NCBI RefSeq assembly: GCF_002895435.1 | Contig: NZ_POYJ01000012.1 | Coordinates: 124,001-188,000 of the forward strand | Reading direction: 5' to 3' | Source of the DNA: Aquimarina sediminis | Lineage (GTDB): Bacteria > Bacteroidota > Bacteroidia > Flavobacteriales > Flavobacteriaceae | Length of the DNA stretch: 64,000 nt | Shown here: one piece after another, positions 17,955 through 26,632 of the stretch | Position numbering within the stretch: the first letter of the stretch is position 1 | How the letters are laid out: every line of letters begins with the position of its first letter | Translations under genes and position numbers: made by a program | Notes under the pieces: model-generated | What the model saw: only the letters and a program-made list of their open reading frames with translations | Databases searched by the model: none | What the model was told of the DNA's origin: nothing

Positions 17955-18521
17955 TTACATTTTTAAATCAACTGCTAATTCAAATTCATCGTTGATTGTT
18001 TTATCTCCTAGATTATCAAAGAAACTACCTGATCCATATTTGATATCATATGCAGTTCTATCTACTTTAAGTGTAGTCGAAGCGGTATTACCTTTTACGG
18101 TAAGTATAAACTTAATAGGGTTTGTTTTTCCTTTAATAGTTAAATCTCCAGCGACGGTATATCCACTACTCGTTTTTTTGGCTTTTGTAATTACCAATTT
18201 TGAACTTTTGTAATTTGAACTTCCAAAAAAGTCATCAGAATTTAAGTGTCCTTCAAGTTTTTCTTTTCCTTGTCCAGATTTGAGATCTGTAACGGCAAGG
18301 GTAGTCATATCGACAACAAACTCACCTCCTGTAATATTATCACCATCAAATACGAGGAAACCCTCTGCCAAGTTTAATGTTCCAGAATGAGATCCGGTAA
18401 CTTTTTTGCCTGTCCAGTTGATTGTGCTTTCTGAAGCCTTAATTTTTTTCTTTTGTGCAAAAGTTGATGTAGTAGCAATAACTGTAATGGCTATGATTAA
18501 TAATGTGAGTCTAGTTTTCAT
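17955..18521 (-). CDS. YceI-family periplasmic protein
   Basis: 188 residues with a cleavable signal peptide (MKTRLTLLIIAITVIATTSTFA then Q). The remainder is the YceI lipocalin-like beta barrel: STINWTGKKVTGSHSGTLNL near the start, GEFVVDMTTLAVTDL, LNSDDFFGSSNYKSSKLVI, and GDLTIKGKTNPIKFILTV. Members bind polyisoprenoid or similar amphiphiles in the periplasm and are often stress-induced; the ligand here is unknown. It follows the marR gene by 28 nt on the same strand, so it is probably in an operon controlled by that regulator. Confidence 0.93.
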   Translation of the reverse strand: MKTRLTLLIIAITVIATTSTFAQKKKIKASESTINWTGKKVTGSHSGTLNLAEGFLVFDGDNITGGEFVVDMTTLAVTDLKSGQGKEKLEGHLNSDDFFGSSNYKSSKLVITKAKKTSSGYTVAGDLTIKGKTNPIKFILTVKGNTASTTLKVDRTAYDIKYGSGSFFDNLGDKTINDEFELAVDLKM

Positions 18522-18549
18522 GATTCTAAAAATATTTAATAGTTAATGA

Positions 18550-19020
18550 TTAATTCGAATTTCTTAGTTTATTTAATAATATGTTTAAAAGAGTTAAATC
18601 TTCTTTTGTCAGGTTAGCAGTAATTTTGTTTTCGAATTCCGCCATTACTGGGTTTACTTTGTTTAAAAAAGCTTTGCCTTGTTGTGTAATTGTAATCTCA
18701 ACTTTTCTTCGATTGGATTCGCAAACAATACGTTTTACGCATCCTTTAGCAATTAGTTTGTCTACCAACCGGGTGGTATTACTCATTTTGGTAACCATTC
18801 TTTCTTGTATAGTAGAAAGGTTAGCGGGTTTTCCTTTTTGACCTTTTAAGATTCTCAAAACATTAAATTGTTGAACAGAAATATCAAATACTTTTAATTC
18901 AATATTGATTTTGTCCATCATCCAATTCTCAGTGTATATAAGATTTATTATGGTCTTTTTAGGTAGAGGAAGCTCGACTTCAGTTTTTATAATTTTCTCT
19001 ATTTTAAATTGTTTATACAA
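18550..19020 (-). CDS. MarR-family transcriptional regulator
   Basis: Winged-helix repressor-type regulator. DISVQQFNVLRILKGQ and LSTIQERMVTKMSNTTRLVD form the helix-turn-helix, followed by the wing RIVCESNRRKVEITITQQG and a C-terminal dimerisation helix. The frame can be extended to a TTG at 19059, but that TTG sits where a -33 element would be, and a -7 box TATATTTG and a 20-bp palindrome would then lie inside the gene. I therefore prefer the TTG at 19020 (about 156 aa). The next in-frame ATG would remove conserved N-terminal residues. It probably regulates itself and the downstream yceI gene. The start codon remains uncertain. Confidence 0.88.
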   Translation of the reverse strand: MYKQFKIEKIIKTEVELPLPKKTIINLIYTENWMMDKINIELKVFDISVQQFNVLRILKGQKGKPANLSTIQERMVTKMSNTTRLVDKLIAKGCVKRIVCESNRRKVEITITQQGKAFLNKVNPVMAEFENKITANLTKEDLTLLNILLNKLRNSN

Positions 19021-19039
19021 TATTTGTATGTACAAATAT
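19020..19039. promoter_or_regulatory. Operator-like palindrome at the marR promoter
   Basis: Perfect inverted repeat ATATTTGTA-TG-TACAAATAT, arms of 9 bp with a 2-bp centre. It overlaps the minus-strand -7 box TATATTTG (plus 19033-19040), with a TTTTG at the -33 position (TTG at 19057-19059, spacer 16). Size and position fit a MarR dimer site for autoregulation. Confidence 0.7.
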
Positions 19040-19248
19040 ATGCTAGATTTTGTTTTCAAAATTGTAAATTGATATTAATTCTTTGTTAAAATTGGATTTT
19101 GAATTTATGTTAAATAGTATTATTGTGATTTAGAATTGAATCATTGGGATGTTATAGATGTGTGAAAAATTCTGAAAATATTTAGATAAAATATATAAAG
19201 CTTGTTAATTTTCTTTTACAGAATTATGGGTTTTGATACTTTAGTAGT

Positions 19249-19770
19249 ATGCCGAAATGGATTATATATAGCGCACTGATAATACTTTTTACAACTTGTA
19301 AAGGAGAGAAGACTGTGGCTCTTGATGCTACTAATGTTTTTGAAAGTAAAGGGATTGAAATACCTGTTTATGATTTTGAAAGTTTCAAGCCTTTATTAAC
19401 TATTAATGATGGAAAAACAAGGGTTGTTAACTTTTGGGCTACATGGTGTAAACCTTGTGTTGCCGAATTACCGTACTTCGAGCTGATTAATAGTAGATAT
19501 CCAGATGATAAAGTAGAGGTGATTTTGGTAAGTCTAGATGTTCCAAGTCAGGTCGAATCTAAACTGATTCCTTTTGTTGTAAAACAAAAAATAGAAAGTA
19601 AAGTTATTTTATTAGATGATCCAGATGCAAACAGCTGGATTCCCAAAGTAAGCAAGAATTGGTCTGGTTCTATCCCCGCTACAATAATTTATAAAAATGG
19701 CACTATCAATTTTTATGAAAGATCTTTTACCTATAATGAATTAGAAAAAGAGCTTAAAAAAATGTTATAA
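19249..19770 (+). CDS. TlpA/ResA-like thioredoxin lipoprotein
   Basis: 173 residues. The N-terminus MPKWIIYSALIILFTTCKG is a lipoprotein signal with Cys at the lipobox. The thioredoxin fold carries the redox motif NFWATWCKPCVAELP (CKPC) and a cis-Pro loop region (SGSIPATIIYKNG). It is likely an envelope thiol-disulfide reductant or a peroxiredoxin-like repair protein. It is followed by another redoxin gene after 34 nt, so the two form an operon. No client protein can be named. Confidence 0.9.
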   Translation: MPKWIIYSALIILFTTCKGEKTVALDATNVFESKGIEIPVYDFESFKPLLTINDGKTRVVNFWATWCKPCVAELPYFELINSRYPDDKVEVILVSLDVPSQVESKLIPFVVKQKIESKVILLDDPDANSWIPKVSKNWSGSIPATIIYKNGTINFYERSFTYNELEKELKKML

Positions 19771-19804
19771 GATAGATCTTAGGTTCAATATAAAATTTAA
19801 ACAG

Positions 19805-20431
19805 ATGAAAACTTTAAAGATTTTAGTAGGGGTAGCTTTTATAATTGCAATAAGTGCTTTTGCTTTAAATAAAGTATCTGGTACAAAAATTAAAGGAGGA
19901 TATTCTATTGGAGATATAGCTACCGATTTTAAGTTAAAAAATGTTGATGATTCTTCGGTTTCTTTATCAGATTATGATGATGCAAAAGGGTTTATTGTCA
20001 TTTTTACTTGTAATCATTGCCCATATTCTGTTGCATATGAAGATAGGATTATAGCATTGGATTTGTTATATAAAGAAAAAGGATATCCGGTAATTGCCAT
20101 AAACCCTAATAACCCTAAGGCTTATCCTGATGATAGTTTTGATAACATGAAAATAAGAGCTAAAGAAAAAGGATTTACTTTTCCTTATCTGACTGATGAT
20201 ACTCAAGTTATATACCCTATGTATGGAGCTACCAAAACTCCTCATGTTTATGTTTTAGAAAAAACAACTACAGGTAATATCGTTAGGTACATTGGGGCTA
20301 TTGATAATAATTATAAAGATGCATCGGCAGCAACCAAAAAGTATGTAGAAGATGCTGTAAATGCGCTTTTGAAAGGAAAAAAAGTACCTGTCGAAGTAAC
20401 AAAGGCAATTGGTTGTAGTATCAAGGCATAG
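19805..20431 (+). CDS. AhpC/TSA-type redoxin, secreted
   Basis: 208 residues with an N-terminal hydrophobic signal (MKTLKILVGVAFIIAISAFA). The domain begins with IGDIATDFKLKNVDDSSVSL, typical of the AhpC/TSA-redoxin fold, and has FTCNHCPYSVAYEDR, a CNHC redox pair at the active-site position, followed by TKTPHVYVLE as the cis-Pro loop. It belongs to the group of thioredoxin-like proteins common in Bacteroidota. The C-terminal Cys (IGCSIKA) is a possible extra thiol. It is coupled to the preceding TlpA-like gene and probably works in the same envelope redox process. Confidence 0.85.
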   Translation: MKTLKILVGVAFIIAISAFALNKVSGTKIKGGYSIGDIATDFKLKNVDDSSVSLSDYDDAKGFIVIFTCNHCPYSVAYEDRIIALDLLYKEKGYPVIAINPNNPKAYPDDSFDNMKIRAKEKGFTFPYLTDDTQVIYPMYGATKTPHVYVLEKTTTGNIVRYIGAIDNNYKDASAATKKYVEDAVNALLKGKKVPVEVTKAIGCSIKA

Positions 20432-20489
20432 GTGAAAAGCGACCTTTTTTGATAAATGAATTCATAGTTTTATATACATTTCAGGAATG

Positions 20490-20511
20490 ACTCTTTATAT
20501 TTGTAAAGAGT
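20490..20511 (+). promoter_or_regulatory. Palindrome overlapping a -7 box before the rhodanese pair
   Basis: ACTCTTTA (20490-20497) and TAAAGAGT (20504-20511) form a perfect 8-bp inverted repeat with a 6-bp centre, and TATATTTG (20496-20503) is a -7 box inside it, about 50 nt before the rhodanese start. A regulator bound here would block the promoter. I see no TTG at the -33 position. Confidence 0.55.
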
Positions 20512-20554
20512 TTAAATAATAAAAGTCCAATTTTTAGTAGAATAGATTTTAATA

Positions 20555-20869
20555 ATGGCAGAAGATATCACACAAGAAGAGTGGCAAGAGCAAATTGTTA
20601 CAGACAGTAATGCATTAATTTTAGATGTAAGAACCGAAGAAGAAGTAGAAGATGGGTATATTCCTAATATGCTTAATCTTGATATTCGTCAAGGACAAGG
20701 ATTTCTTGATGAGTTAGCAAAGCTAGATAAAACCAAGAATTACTATGTATATTGTCGTTCAGGAGCTCGAAGTGCACAGGCTTGCACCTTGATGAATCAA
20801 ATGGGATTTGGGACAGTTTATAATTTGATAGGTGGTTTTATGAATTGGGAAGGAGAAACTGTAGAATAA
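20555..20869 (+). CDS. Rhodanese-like domain protein, cytoplasmic
   Basis: 104-residue single rhodanese domain. It contains LILDVRTEEEVEDGYIPNML, the active-site loop YVYCRSGARSAQA with the sulfur-carrying Cys, and a C-terminal FGTVYNLIGGFMNWEG. It has no signal peptide and so acts in the cytoplasm, probably in persulfide transfer. The six-residue loop CRSGAR is that of small sulfurtransferases of the GlpE/PspE type. It is 9 nt upstream of a second, secreted rhodanese. Confidence 0.93.
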   Translation: MAEDITQEEWQEQIVTDSNALILDVRTEEEVEDGYIPNMLNLDIRQGQGFLDELAKLDKTKNYYVYCRSGARSAQACTLMNQMGFGTVYNLIGGFMNWEGETVE

Positions 20870-20878
20870 TAATTATTT

Positions 20879-21274
20879 ATGAAGATTAAATCATTTTTAA
20901 TAGTGGTTTGTACGACGCTATTGTTGTGCAATTGTAAAAAAGCTGAAGACAATAATACTGTAGAGGTAATTACAGTAGAGGAGATGGATACACTGCTAAA
21001 AATGAGAGAAGTTCACCTTATAGATGTGAGAACTCCTGAGGAGTTTGCAGAAGAACATATTAAAGGAGCAACTAATATTGATTTTAGAGCTGAGAATTTT
21101 GAAGAGCTTATCAATAAAGTTGATAAGACAAAGCCTATAGCTGTATACTGTCGTAGTGGAGGAAGAAGTGGGAAATGCTCTTCATATATGAAAAAAGCAG
21201 GGTTTACCAAAGTCTATGACCTGGGAGGAGGAATTATCGAATGGAAGTTTAAAGGGAAAGATGTCGTAAAATAG
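20879..21274 (+). CDS. Rhodanese-like lipoprotein
   Basis: 131 residues. MKIKSFLIVVCTTLLLCNC is a lipoprotein signal with a lipobox ending at Cys. The rest is one rhodanese domain: HLIDVRTPEEFAEEHIKGAT, the active loop AVYCRSGGRSGKC and VYDLGGGIIEWK. This is the envelope counterpart of the cytoplasmic rhodanese 9 nt upstream. Together with the two thioredoxin-like proteins just before, it suggests sulfur or thiol chemistry on both sides of the membrane. It ends at a strong bidirectional terminator. Confidence 0.92.
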   Translation: MKIKSFLIVVCTTLLLCNCKKAEDNNTVEVITVEEMDTLLKMREVHLIDVRTPEEFAEEHIKGATNIDFRAENFEELINKVDKTKPIAVYCRSGGRSGKCSSYMKKAGFTKVYDLGGGIIEWKFKGKDVVK

Positions 21275-21314
21275 CCATATGGTATAACCTCTTTTTTTAA
21301 GACAGAAAAAATAT

Positions 21315-21354
21315 AAAAAGGCAGAATTTACGTATATGTGAATTCTGCCTTTTT
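21315..21354. terminator. Bidirectional terminator between rhodanese and ROK genes
   Basis: A perfect 14-bp inverted repeat AAAAAGGCAGAATT (21315-21328) / AATTCTGCCTTTTT (21341-21354) with a 12-nt loop. The A- and T-runs serve both converging transcripts. Confidence 0.93.
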
Positions 21355-21359
21355 AGTTG

Positions 21360-22271
21360 TTAAAATGCCAGACCTTTATAAAAGGTATCATTAACTAATC
21401 TAGCACTACCCAATAGTATTGCTTTTTCTTGTAATTCACTTTTAAATATCTTAACAAAGCAATTATGAGAATTAAGCTTCTTCTCTAAATTAGAAGCAAA
21501 AAACGGCCATGCTTTTGCAATACTACCTCCAATAACTATAGCTTCTGCATCATAAGATTTTAACCAGGGGCTTAAGAAATCTGCAAGATTTTGCGAAAAC
21601 TCATCAAATACTTGTTCAACAGCAACATCGTTTTCTAATGAAGCCTCTGTAAGTTCTTTGACATTGTTGATCGATGCATCGGTTATTTCTTTATATCGTT
21701 TTACAAACCAGCGTGTAGAAAAGTAATCATCCGCAATTCCATCTTTATATGTGATGTGATATAACTCTCCGTCTTTAGGGATCCCATCTCCAGAGAGTAA
21801 TGGAAGTCCATGAAATAAAAATGTAGCTCCAAAACCAGCACCAAGTGTAATGCCTAAGCCTCTTTTAATAGATTTAAGTTTTCCTCTCCATACTTCTCCA
21901 ATACCAAAGCATGCAGCATCATTATAAAATCGTATAGGAATATCATCAGAGAGTTGTAACTTTTTCTTTAGTATTTCTTTGATATTCAGACAAAATAATG
22001 AGGCATATTTTTGCTCCATTTTGAAAGCAAAAATACCATTGTGATAGTCAAATGGTCCTGGGATTGCTATACCAATTCCTTCTAGAGGTTCATTATTGAG
22101 TGTGTCAATAACTTTTCGCAATGCAAACAACCATCGATCTAATATTTCATTTGCTTCTGCCTTACTATCAACAGAAATAGACACAAAACTAGTTTCTAGT
22201 ATTTTATTCGTTTTTGTGTCTATACCTGCCACAGTAATATAATTTCCCCCTATATCTACTCCTAATATCAT
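21360..22271 (-). CDS. ROK-family sugar kinase (second copy in the PUL)
   Basis: 303 residues. ROK signature: MILGVDIGGNYITVAGIDT (phosphate 1 loop), GIGIAIPGPFDYHNGIFAFK (sugar/phosphate binding), the catalytic Asp in RFYNDAACFGIGE, and GLGITLGAGFGATFL (phosphate 2). The zinc-binding CxCGxxGC motif of glucokinase/NagC-type ROK proteins is not present, and there is no helix-turn-helix, so this is a kinase rather than a repressor. It is closely similar throughout to the next ROK gene upstream. As the last gene of a mannosidase locus it probably phosphorylates a released monosaccharide such as mannose. Confidence 0.88.
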   Translation of the reverse strand: MILGVDIGGNYITVAGIDTKTNKILETSFVSISVDSKAEANEILDRWLFALRKVIDTLNNEPLEGIGIAIPGPFDYHNGIFAFKMEQKYASLFCLNIKEILKKKLQLSDDIPIRFYNDAACFGIGEVWRGKLKSIKRGLGITLGAGFGATFLFHGLPLLSGDGIPKDGELYHITYKDGIADDYFSTRWFVKRYKEITDASINNVKELTEASLENDVAVEQVFDEFSQNLADFLSPWLKSYDAEAIVIGGSIAKAWPFFASNLEKKLNSHNCFVKIFKSELQEKAILLGSARLVNDTFYKGLAF

Positions 22272-22473
22272 TTTTAATACAATCTATTTTAGTAATCATT
22301 ACCAAAAAACTTTTGGTAATCGCTAAAATTACAACTTATAATAGTTTTGCCTTTGATATTTGCTAATTATTATTCTCTACGGCGGTTATATTTAGCTTCT
22401 TGTATTATCCTTTATTTATGATTTTTTAATTTTTATCCATAGGGTTATTTTTTAATTTCCAGTTATGATAAGT

Positions 22474-23379
22474 TTACACACTTAGGCTATTGTAAAAAGC
22501 ATCATTTGCTAATCGAGCACCTCCGAGCAATATTGCTTTTTCTTTTAAATCACTTTGATATATTTTGGTATAGCATCTGTGTCTGTCTAGTTCATTTCTA
22601 AGGTCTTCTGCAAAAAAATCCCAGGCTTTAGCTATATTGCCACCAATTACTATAGCATCTGCGTTATATTCTTTTAACCAAGGAGAAAGGAAACATCCTA
22701 AATTTTTAGAAAAATGACTAAATACTTGAGCTACGAATTTATTATCTCTGGTTTGGGTTAAATCCTTTACTCCTGTTATAGTTAGATCTGTTAAATCTTT
22801 ATATTTTTTGATAAACCAACGAGTAGAGAAATATTCATCTGCTATTCCATTTTTAAAAGGAATATGGTACAACTCACCATTTTGAGGAACTCCATTTCCT
22901 GACAACATTGGAACTCCATTGTTTAAAAAAGTAGCTCCAAACCCGGTACCCAATGTTATTGCCAGTGCTTTTTTTGAGAATTTGAGTTTCCCTTTCCAAG
23001 ATTCTCCAATACCAAAACATGCCGCGTCATTATAAAATCGTAAGGGAATGGATTTGGGAAGCATTAATTGCCGAATGATGATTTCTTTAATGTTCAAACC
23101 AAATAGTGAAGCAAATTTATGCTCCATTTTATAAGCAAAAATCCCATTTGGATAATTAAAGGGACCTGGTATAGCAATACAGATACCTTCGAGAGGTTTT
23201 TGATTAAGAGAATCTATACTTTTTTGCAAAGCAGAGATCCATACATTAATAATTTCATTGGCTGAGGCAGTACTATCTACATATGTAGATAGCAGATTAG
23301 CTTCGGGTATGTCGTGATTTTTTGTATCAATAGTGGCTACAGTAATATGGCTACCACCAATGTCTACTCCTAATATCAT
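22474..23379 (-). CDS. ROK-family sugar kinase (first copy in the PUL)
   Basis: 301 residues, same layout as the following paralogue: MILGVDIGGSHITVATIDT, GICIAIPGPFNYPNGIFAYK, RFYNDAACFGIGESWKGKLK with the catalytic Asp, and LAITLGTGFGATFL. It also lacks the ROK zinc motif. The two proteins align without large gaps, so the pair is a tandem duplication that has diverged moderately. It follows the GH92 gene by 110 nt and precedes its copy by 202 nt. It probably handles mannose or a related hexose from the locus; two copies may differ in sugar preference. Confidence 0.88.
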   Translation of the reverse strand: MILGVDIGGSHITVATIDTKNHDIPEANLLSTYVDSTASANEIINVWISALQKSIDSLNQKPLEGICIAIPGPFNYPNGIFAYKMEHKFASLFGLNIKEIIIRQLMLPKSIPLRFYNDAACFGIGESWKGKLKFSKKALAITLGTGFGATFLNNGVPMLSGNGVPQNGELYHIPFKNGIADEYFSTRWFIKKYKDLTDLTITGVKDLTQTRDNKFVAQVFSHFSKNLGCFLSPWLKEYNADAIVIGGNIAKAWDFFAEDLRNELDRHRCYTKIYQSDLKEKAILLGGARLANDAFYNSLSV

Positions 23380-23489
23380 TTGTTATAGTATAGTTAGTTT
23401 TTAATAGATAGATTAATGGGTGTGCAAGAAACAAATTTTAAAAATTTATGATTCATTTAATTTTCTAATGGTTTTACTTCTATTCTTTG

Positions 23490-26456
23490 TTAGAGATGAA
23501 ACAAGTTAGAATTATTAATTTCTTTTTTCTTAAAACCAGGACCACTCCAATAAACTTTTAGTCCGATATTATCAGAACATTGAAAATATTTTACAGTAAG
23601 TTTATGCAGTCCTTTTGATAAAATAATATCATTTTTTTGAGTAAAACTAAATGATTTTCTTCCATCACTTTCAAATAACTCTTCACCGTCTATCATTAAT
23701 TGTGCTCCGTCATTAGCAGAGATTTCAAAATTATACAACCCACTTTCCGGGATATTAATAAAACCACTAAAATCAAAACCGATCCACTCATCTCTTAATC
23801 TGGATTCTATGTTTATAGTTTTGGTTTCTCCTTCTTGTATTGGTACTTCATCAGAGAAATCATAAACAGACCTGAAAATACCTTCGTAATATCTATATGA
23901 AAGCCCTTCTTTTAGCTTGTCTTTGAACTGTTTAGGATCAATGCTTTCTAATTTTTTTAGAGGTATTGTTGTTGTATAGCTAGAAATAAGGTCTTCTCTA
24001 AAAGATTTTACTTTTAACGTTGTTGATTTCTCTATCTCGAAAGGAGTCTTATATAGCATACTTTCTTTTGTAGGTTCACTGCCATCCAGAGTATAATAGA
24101 TTGTTGCATTTTTGGTGTCACAACCCAAAGAAATTGTTTTGGTATCTAAAAATGTAGTGTGATCTGATTTAAGATATGGTATGCTAACTGTCTTTTGTGT
24201 GTCAGACATTGGTCTGTTATTGGAGTGAACCCCCCATTTTTTATTAGGGATATTAGTCATTTCAAAAACTAGCTCACCTCCTTTTAGAATATCTTCGTGT
24301 CTTAAATATGTATGAGGATACTCTTTACCGTTTAGTTTTAAAGAAGAGAAATGAATGTTCTCTTTACTTGCATTGTTAGCTTTTATAGTAAATGTGTTTC
24401 CGTTATCCAGGTGAATTGTAGATTTTTCAAAAGTTGGGCTTCCAATTACATATTCGGGTGCGCCAGGGGTAACAGAATAAAACCCAAGACTACTTAATAC
24501 ATACCATGCAGACATTTGACCGCAATCATCATTACCTATTAATCCGTCTGGCTCAGAAGTGTACATCTCGTTTAATATCTTGTGGATTGTTTTTTGAGAT
24601 TTCCATGGTTTTCCGGCATAATTATATAAGTATGCGAGATGATGACTGGGCTCGTTTCCATGAGAGTATTGTCCTAATAATCCAGATACATCAGAGTTTT
24701 TACTGATTTCTTCATTAGAATTTTTAGAAAAAAGATTATCAAGCCATTTATTAAAATTTTCATCTCCCCCTACCAGGTCTATTACACTGGCTATATCATG
24801 AGGTACGAATAGGCTGTATTGATACGAATTTCCTTCTGTGAAATTAAAATTATAGGTTTTCTCTACAGAGGTAGGGTTAAAATTTTCGTACCATTTTCGG
24901 TTAGAGTATCTAGGTCTCATAAAGCCTGTTTGTTGATCATATAGATTAACAAAAAACCGCGCTCTTCGAGAGTATTCATTATAAACATCTGTTTTGTTTA
25001 ATGCCTTAGCCATTTGTGCAATACACCAATCATCATATGCATATTCTAATGTTTTGGATACAGACTGGCTACTTTTATTTGAAGGAACATAACCTAGTTC
25101 TGTATAATAGTTAATGCCTCTTTTTTTTACATTAGAACTTTCTATCATGGCATTTAATACTTTTTCGGCATCTACATCGATAATTCCCTTTAGGTAAGCA
25201 TCTGTCATTACTGAAACGCCATGATATCCAATCATGCATCTGGTATCATTTGCTGCTAATTCCCACATTGGTATTTCGCCAAATTGTTCATGCTTTTTCT
25301 GTAGGGTGACTACAATATCGCGGGTTACATCTGGTTCTATGATGGTTAATAATGGATGTAGTCCTCTAAATGTATCCCATAATGAGAATACTGTATAATT
25401 ACTAAAACCTTCTGCAGTATGTATTTTGTCATCCATTCCCCGGTACTTCCCGTCGACATCATTATATAGATTTGGAGTTAAGAGACTGTGATATAGTGAG
25501 GTGTAAAAAATCTCTTTTTTATCTTCATTATCGTCTGTTATTTCTATCTTGTTTAGTGATTTGTTCCATATTTTTTTTGCTTCACTTTTTACTTTGTCAA
25601 AATCCCAGTGAGTGAGTTCTTTTTCCAGGTTTTTTCTTGCACCTTCTATGCTTACTGCTGATAAGGCTACTTTTGATATAATTTCACCTCCTGAACTATC
25701 AAAATTAAGCGCTGCAATTATTTTTTTGTTGCTAAAATTGCTCCCGGTAGTATCAACTTTATCACCATTAAGGATTTGGTAGGATTGTATAGGTTTAGAG
25801 AATCGGGCAACAAAATATTGTCGCTGATTTCCTGCCCAAGCTTTAGATCTGCGATAGCCTGCAACTTCTGTCTCACTTATGATTTTAAAAGTAGCTTCTA
25901 TAACCGGGTCACGGTGCTCCAGATCAATAATAATATTTGTTCTTTTTGACTTAGGATAGGTGTATTTATGGACACCTACTCGTTTTGTGGTGGTTAACTC
26001 AGCTTTTATATTGTAGTCGTCAAGAATAACAGAATAATACCCCGGTTCGGCGTATTCTTGTTGATGGGTATATCTAGATCGGTATCCTAAATCAGGATTT
26101 TCTACTGTGCCCGCCTGGTATTTTACATCTCCTGTTGTGGGCATAAATAGAATGTCTCCCAGATCGGGTACTCCTGTTCCCGAGAGGTGGGTATGTGTAA
26201 ATCCAATAATAGAAGTGTCAGTATAATCATATCCTGCACAAGCCGGCCAGCTGGTATGGTCATTTCTTGTATCTGGACTTAATTGTACCATTCCGAAAGG
26301 AAGCATAGGACCAGGAAAAGTATGCCCCGGGGATTTTGTTCCGATAAATACATCTACATAGTCTACTGGTGTTTTTGTTTTTTTATCGGTACAACTTATT
26401 GCTAATCCTCCTAATAGAAGCAGTAGGAGTAGTTTTATTGGTATGTAATGTTTCAT
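23490..26456 (-). CDS. GH92 alpha-mannosidase lipoprotein with CHB_HEX_C and PA14-like domains
   Basis: 988 residues. A lipoprotein signal ending LLGGLAISC places it on the cell surface or in the periplasm. Residues about 30-750 are the GH92 (calcium-dependent exo-alpha-mannosidase) domains: VDVFIGTKSPGHTFPGPMLP, THTHLSGTGVPDLGDILFMP, FSLWDTFRGLHPLLTI and the hallmark GNDDCGQMSAWYVLSSLGFY. A short beta-sandwich follows (ISLGCDTKNATIYYTLDGSE), resembling the chitobiase C-terminal module, and then a PA14-like domain (about residues 845-985; DFSGFINIPESGLYNFEIS, NDGAQLMIDGEELFES). GH92 enzymes trim alpha-1,2/1,3/1,6-linked mannose from N-glycans or mannan. The extra domains probably bind glycan. 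Confidence 0.93.
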   Translation of the reverse strand: MKHYIPIKLLLLLLLGGLAISCTDKKTKTPVDYVDVFIGTKSPGHTFPGPMLPFGMVQLSPDTRNDHTSWPACAGYDYTDTSIIGFTHTHLSGTGVPDLGDILFMPTTGDVKYQAGTVENPDLGYRSRYTHQQEYAEPGYYSVILDDYNIKAELTTTKRVGVHKYTYPKSKRTNIIIDLEHRDPVIEATFKIISETEVAGYRRSKAWAGNQRQYFVARFSKPIQSYQILNGDKVDTTGSNFSNKKIIAALNFDSSGGEIISKVALSAVSIEGARKNLEKELTHWDFDKVKSEAKKIWNKSLNKIEITDDNEDKKEIFYTSLYHSLLTPNLYNDVDGKYRGMDDKIHTAEGFSNYTVFSLWDTFRGLHPLLTIIEPDVTRDIVVTLQKKHEQFGEIPMWELAANDTRCMIGYHGVSVMTDAYLKGIIDVDAEKVLNAMIESSNVKKRGINYYTELGYVPSNKSSQSVSKTLEYAYDDWCIAQMAKALNKTDVYNEYSRRARFFVNLYDQQTGFMRPRYSNRKWYENFNPTSVEKTYNFNFTEGNSYQYSLFVPHDIASVIDLVGGDENFNKWLDNLFSKNSNEEISKNSDVSGLLGQYSHGNEPSHHLAYLYNYAGKPWKSQKTIHKILNEMYTSEPDGLIGNDDCGQMSAWYVLSSLGFYSVTPGAPEYVIGSPTFEKSTIHLDNGNTFTIKANNASKENIHFSSLKLNGKEYPHTYLRHEDILKGGELVFEMTNIPNKKWGVHSNNRPMSDTQKTVSIPYLKSDHTTFLDTKTISLGCDTKNATIYYTLDGSEPTKESMLYKTPFEIEKSTTLKVKSFREDLISSYTTTIPLKKLESIDPKQFKDKLKEGLSYRYYEGIFRSVYDFSDEVPIQEGETKTINIESRLRDEWIGFDFSGFINIPESGLYNFEISANDGAQLMIDGEELFESDGRKSFSFTQKNDIILSKGLHKLTVKYFQCSDNIGLKVYWSGPGFKKKEINNSNLFHL

Positions 26457-26562
26457 AGGTTTTTTTACTCTTATTAGTTATATCAGTATTTTTTAATATG
26501 GCGATTATATATTGCTATGTGTATTATGGTCACTTCATAAAAGTATGAATTAATTAACATGA

Positions 26563-26591
26563 AAGACAGAATCTAAAAACGATTCTGTCTT
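26563..26591 (-). terminator. Hairpin between susD and the GH92 gene
   Basis: AAGACAGAATC (26563-26573) and GATTCTGTCTT (26581-26591) form a perfect 11-bp stem with a 7-nt loop. On the minus strand only three T's follow (TTTCATG), so it may be a weak terminator or a processing/stability hairpin that lowers downstream expression relative to susCD. Confidence 0.65.
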
Positions 26592-26632
26592 CATTAGTTA
26601 AAAGAGTAGTAAGTAAACAAAAAAACAATCTA

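Noticed and set aside
21360..23379. ROK-type transcriptional repressors (NagC/XylR)
   Set aside because: There is no N-terminal helix-turn-helix; the proteins begin directly with the phosphate-binding MILGVDIGG.
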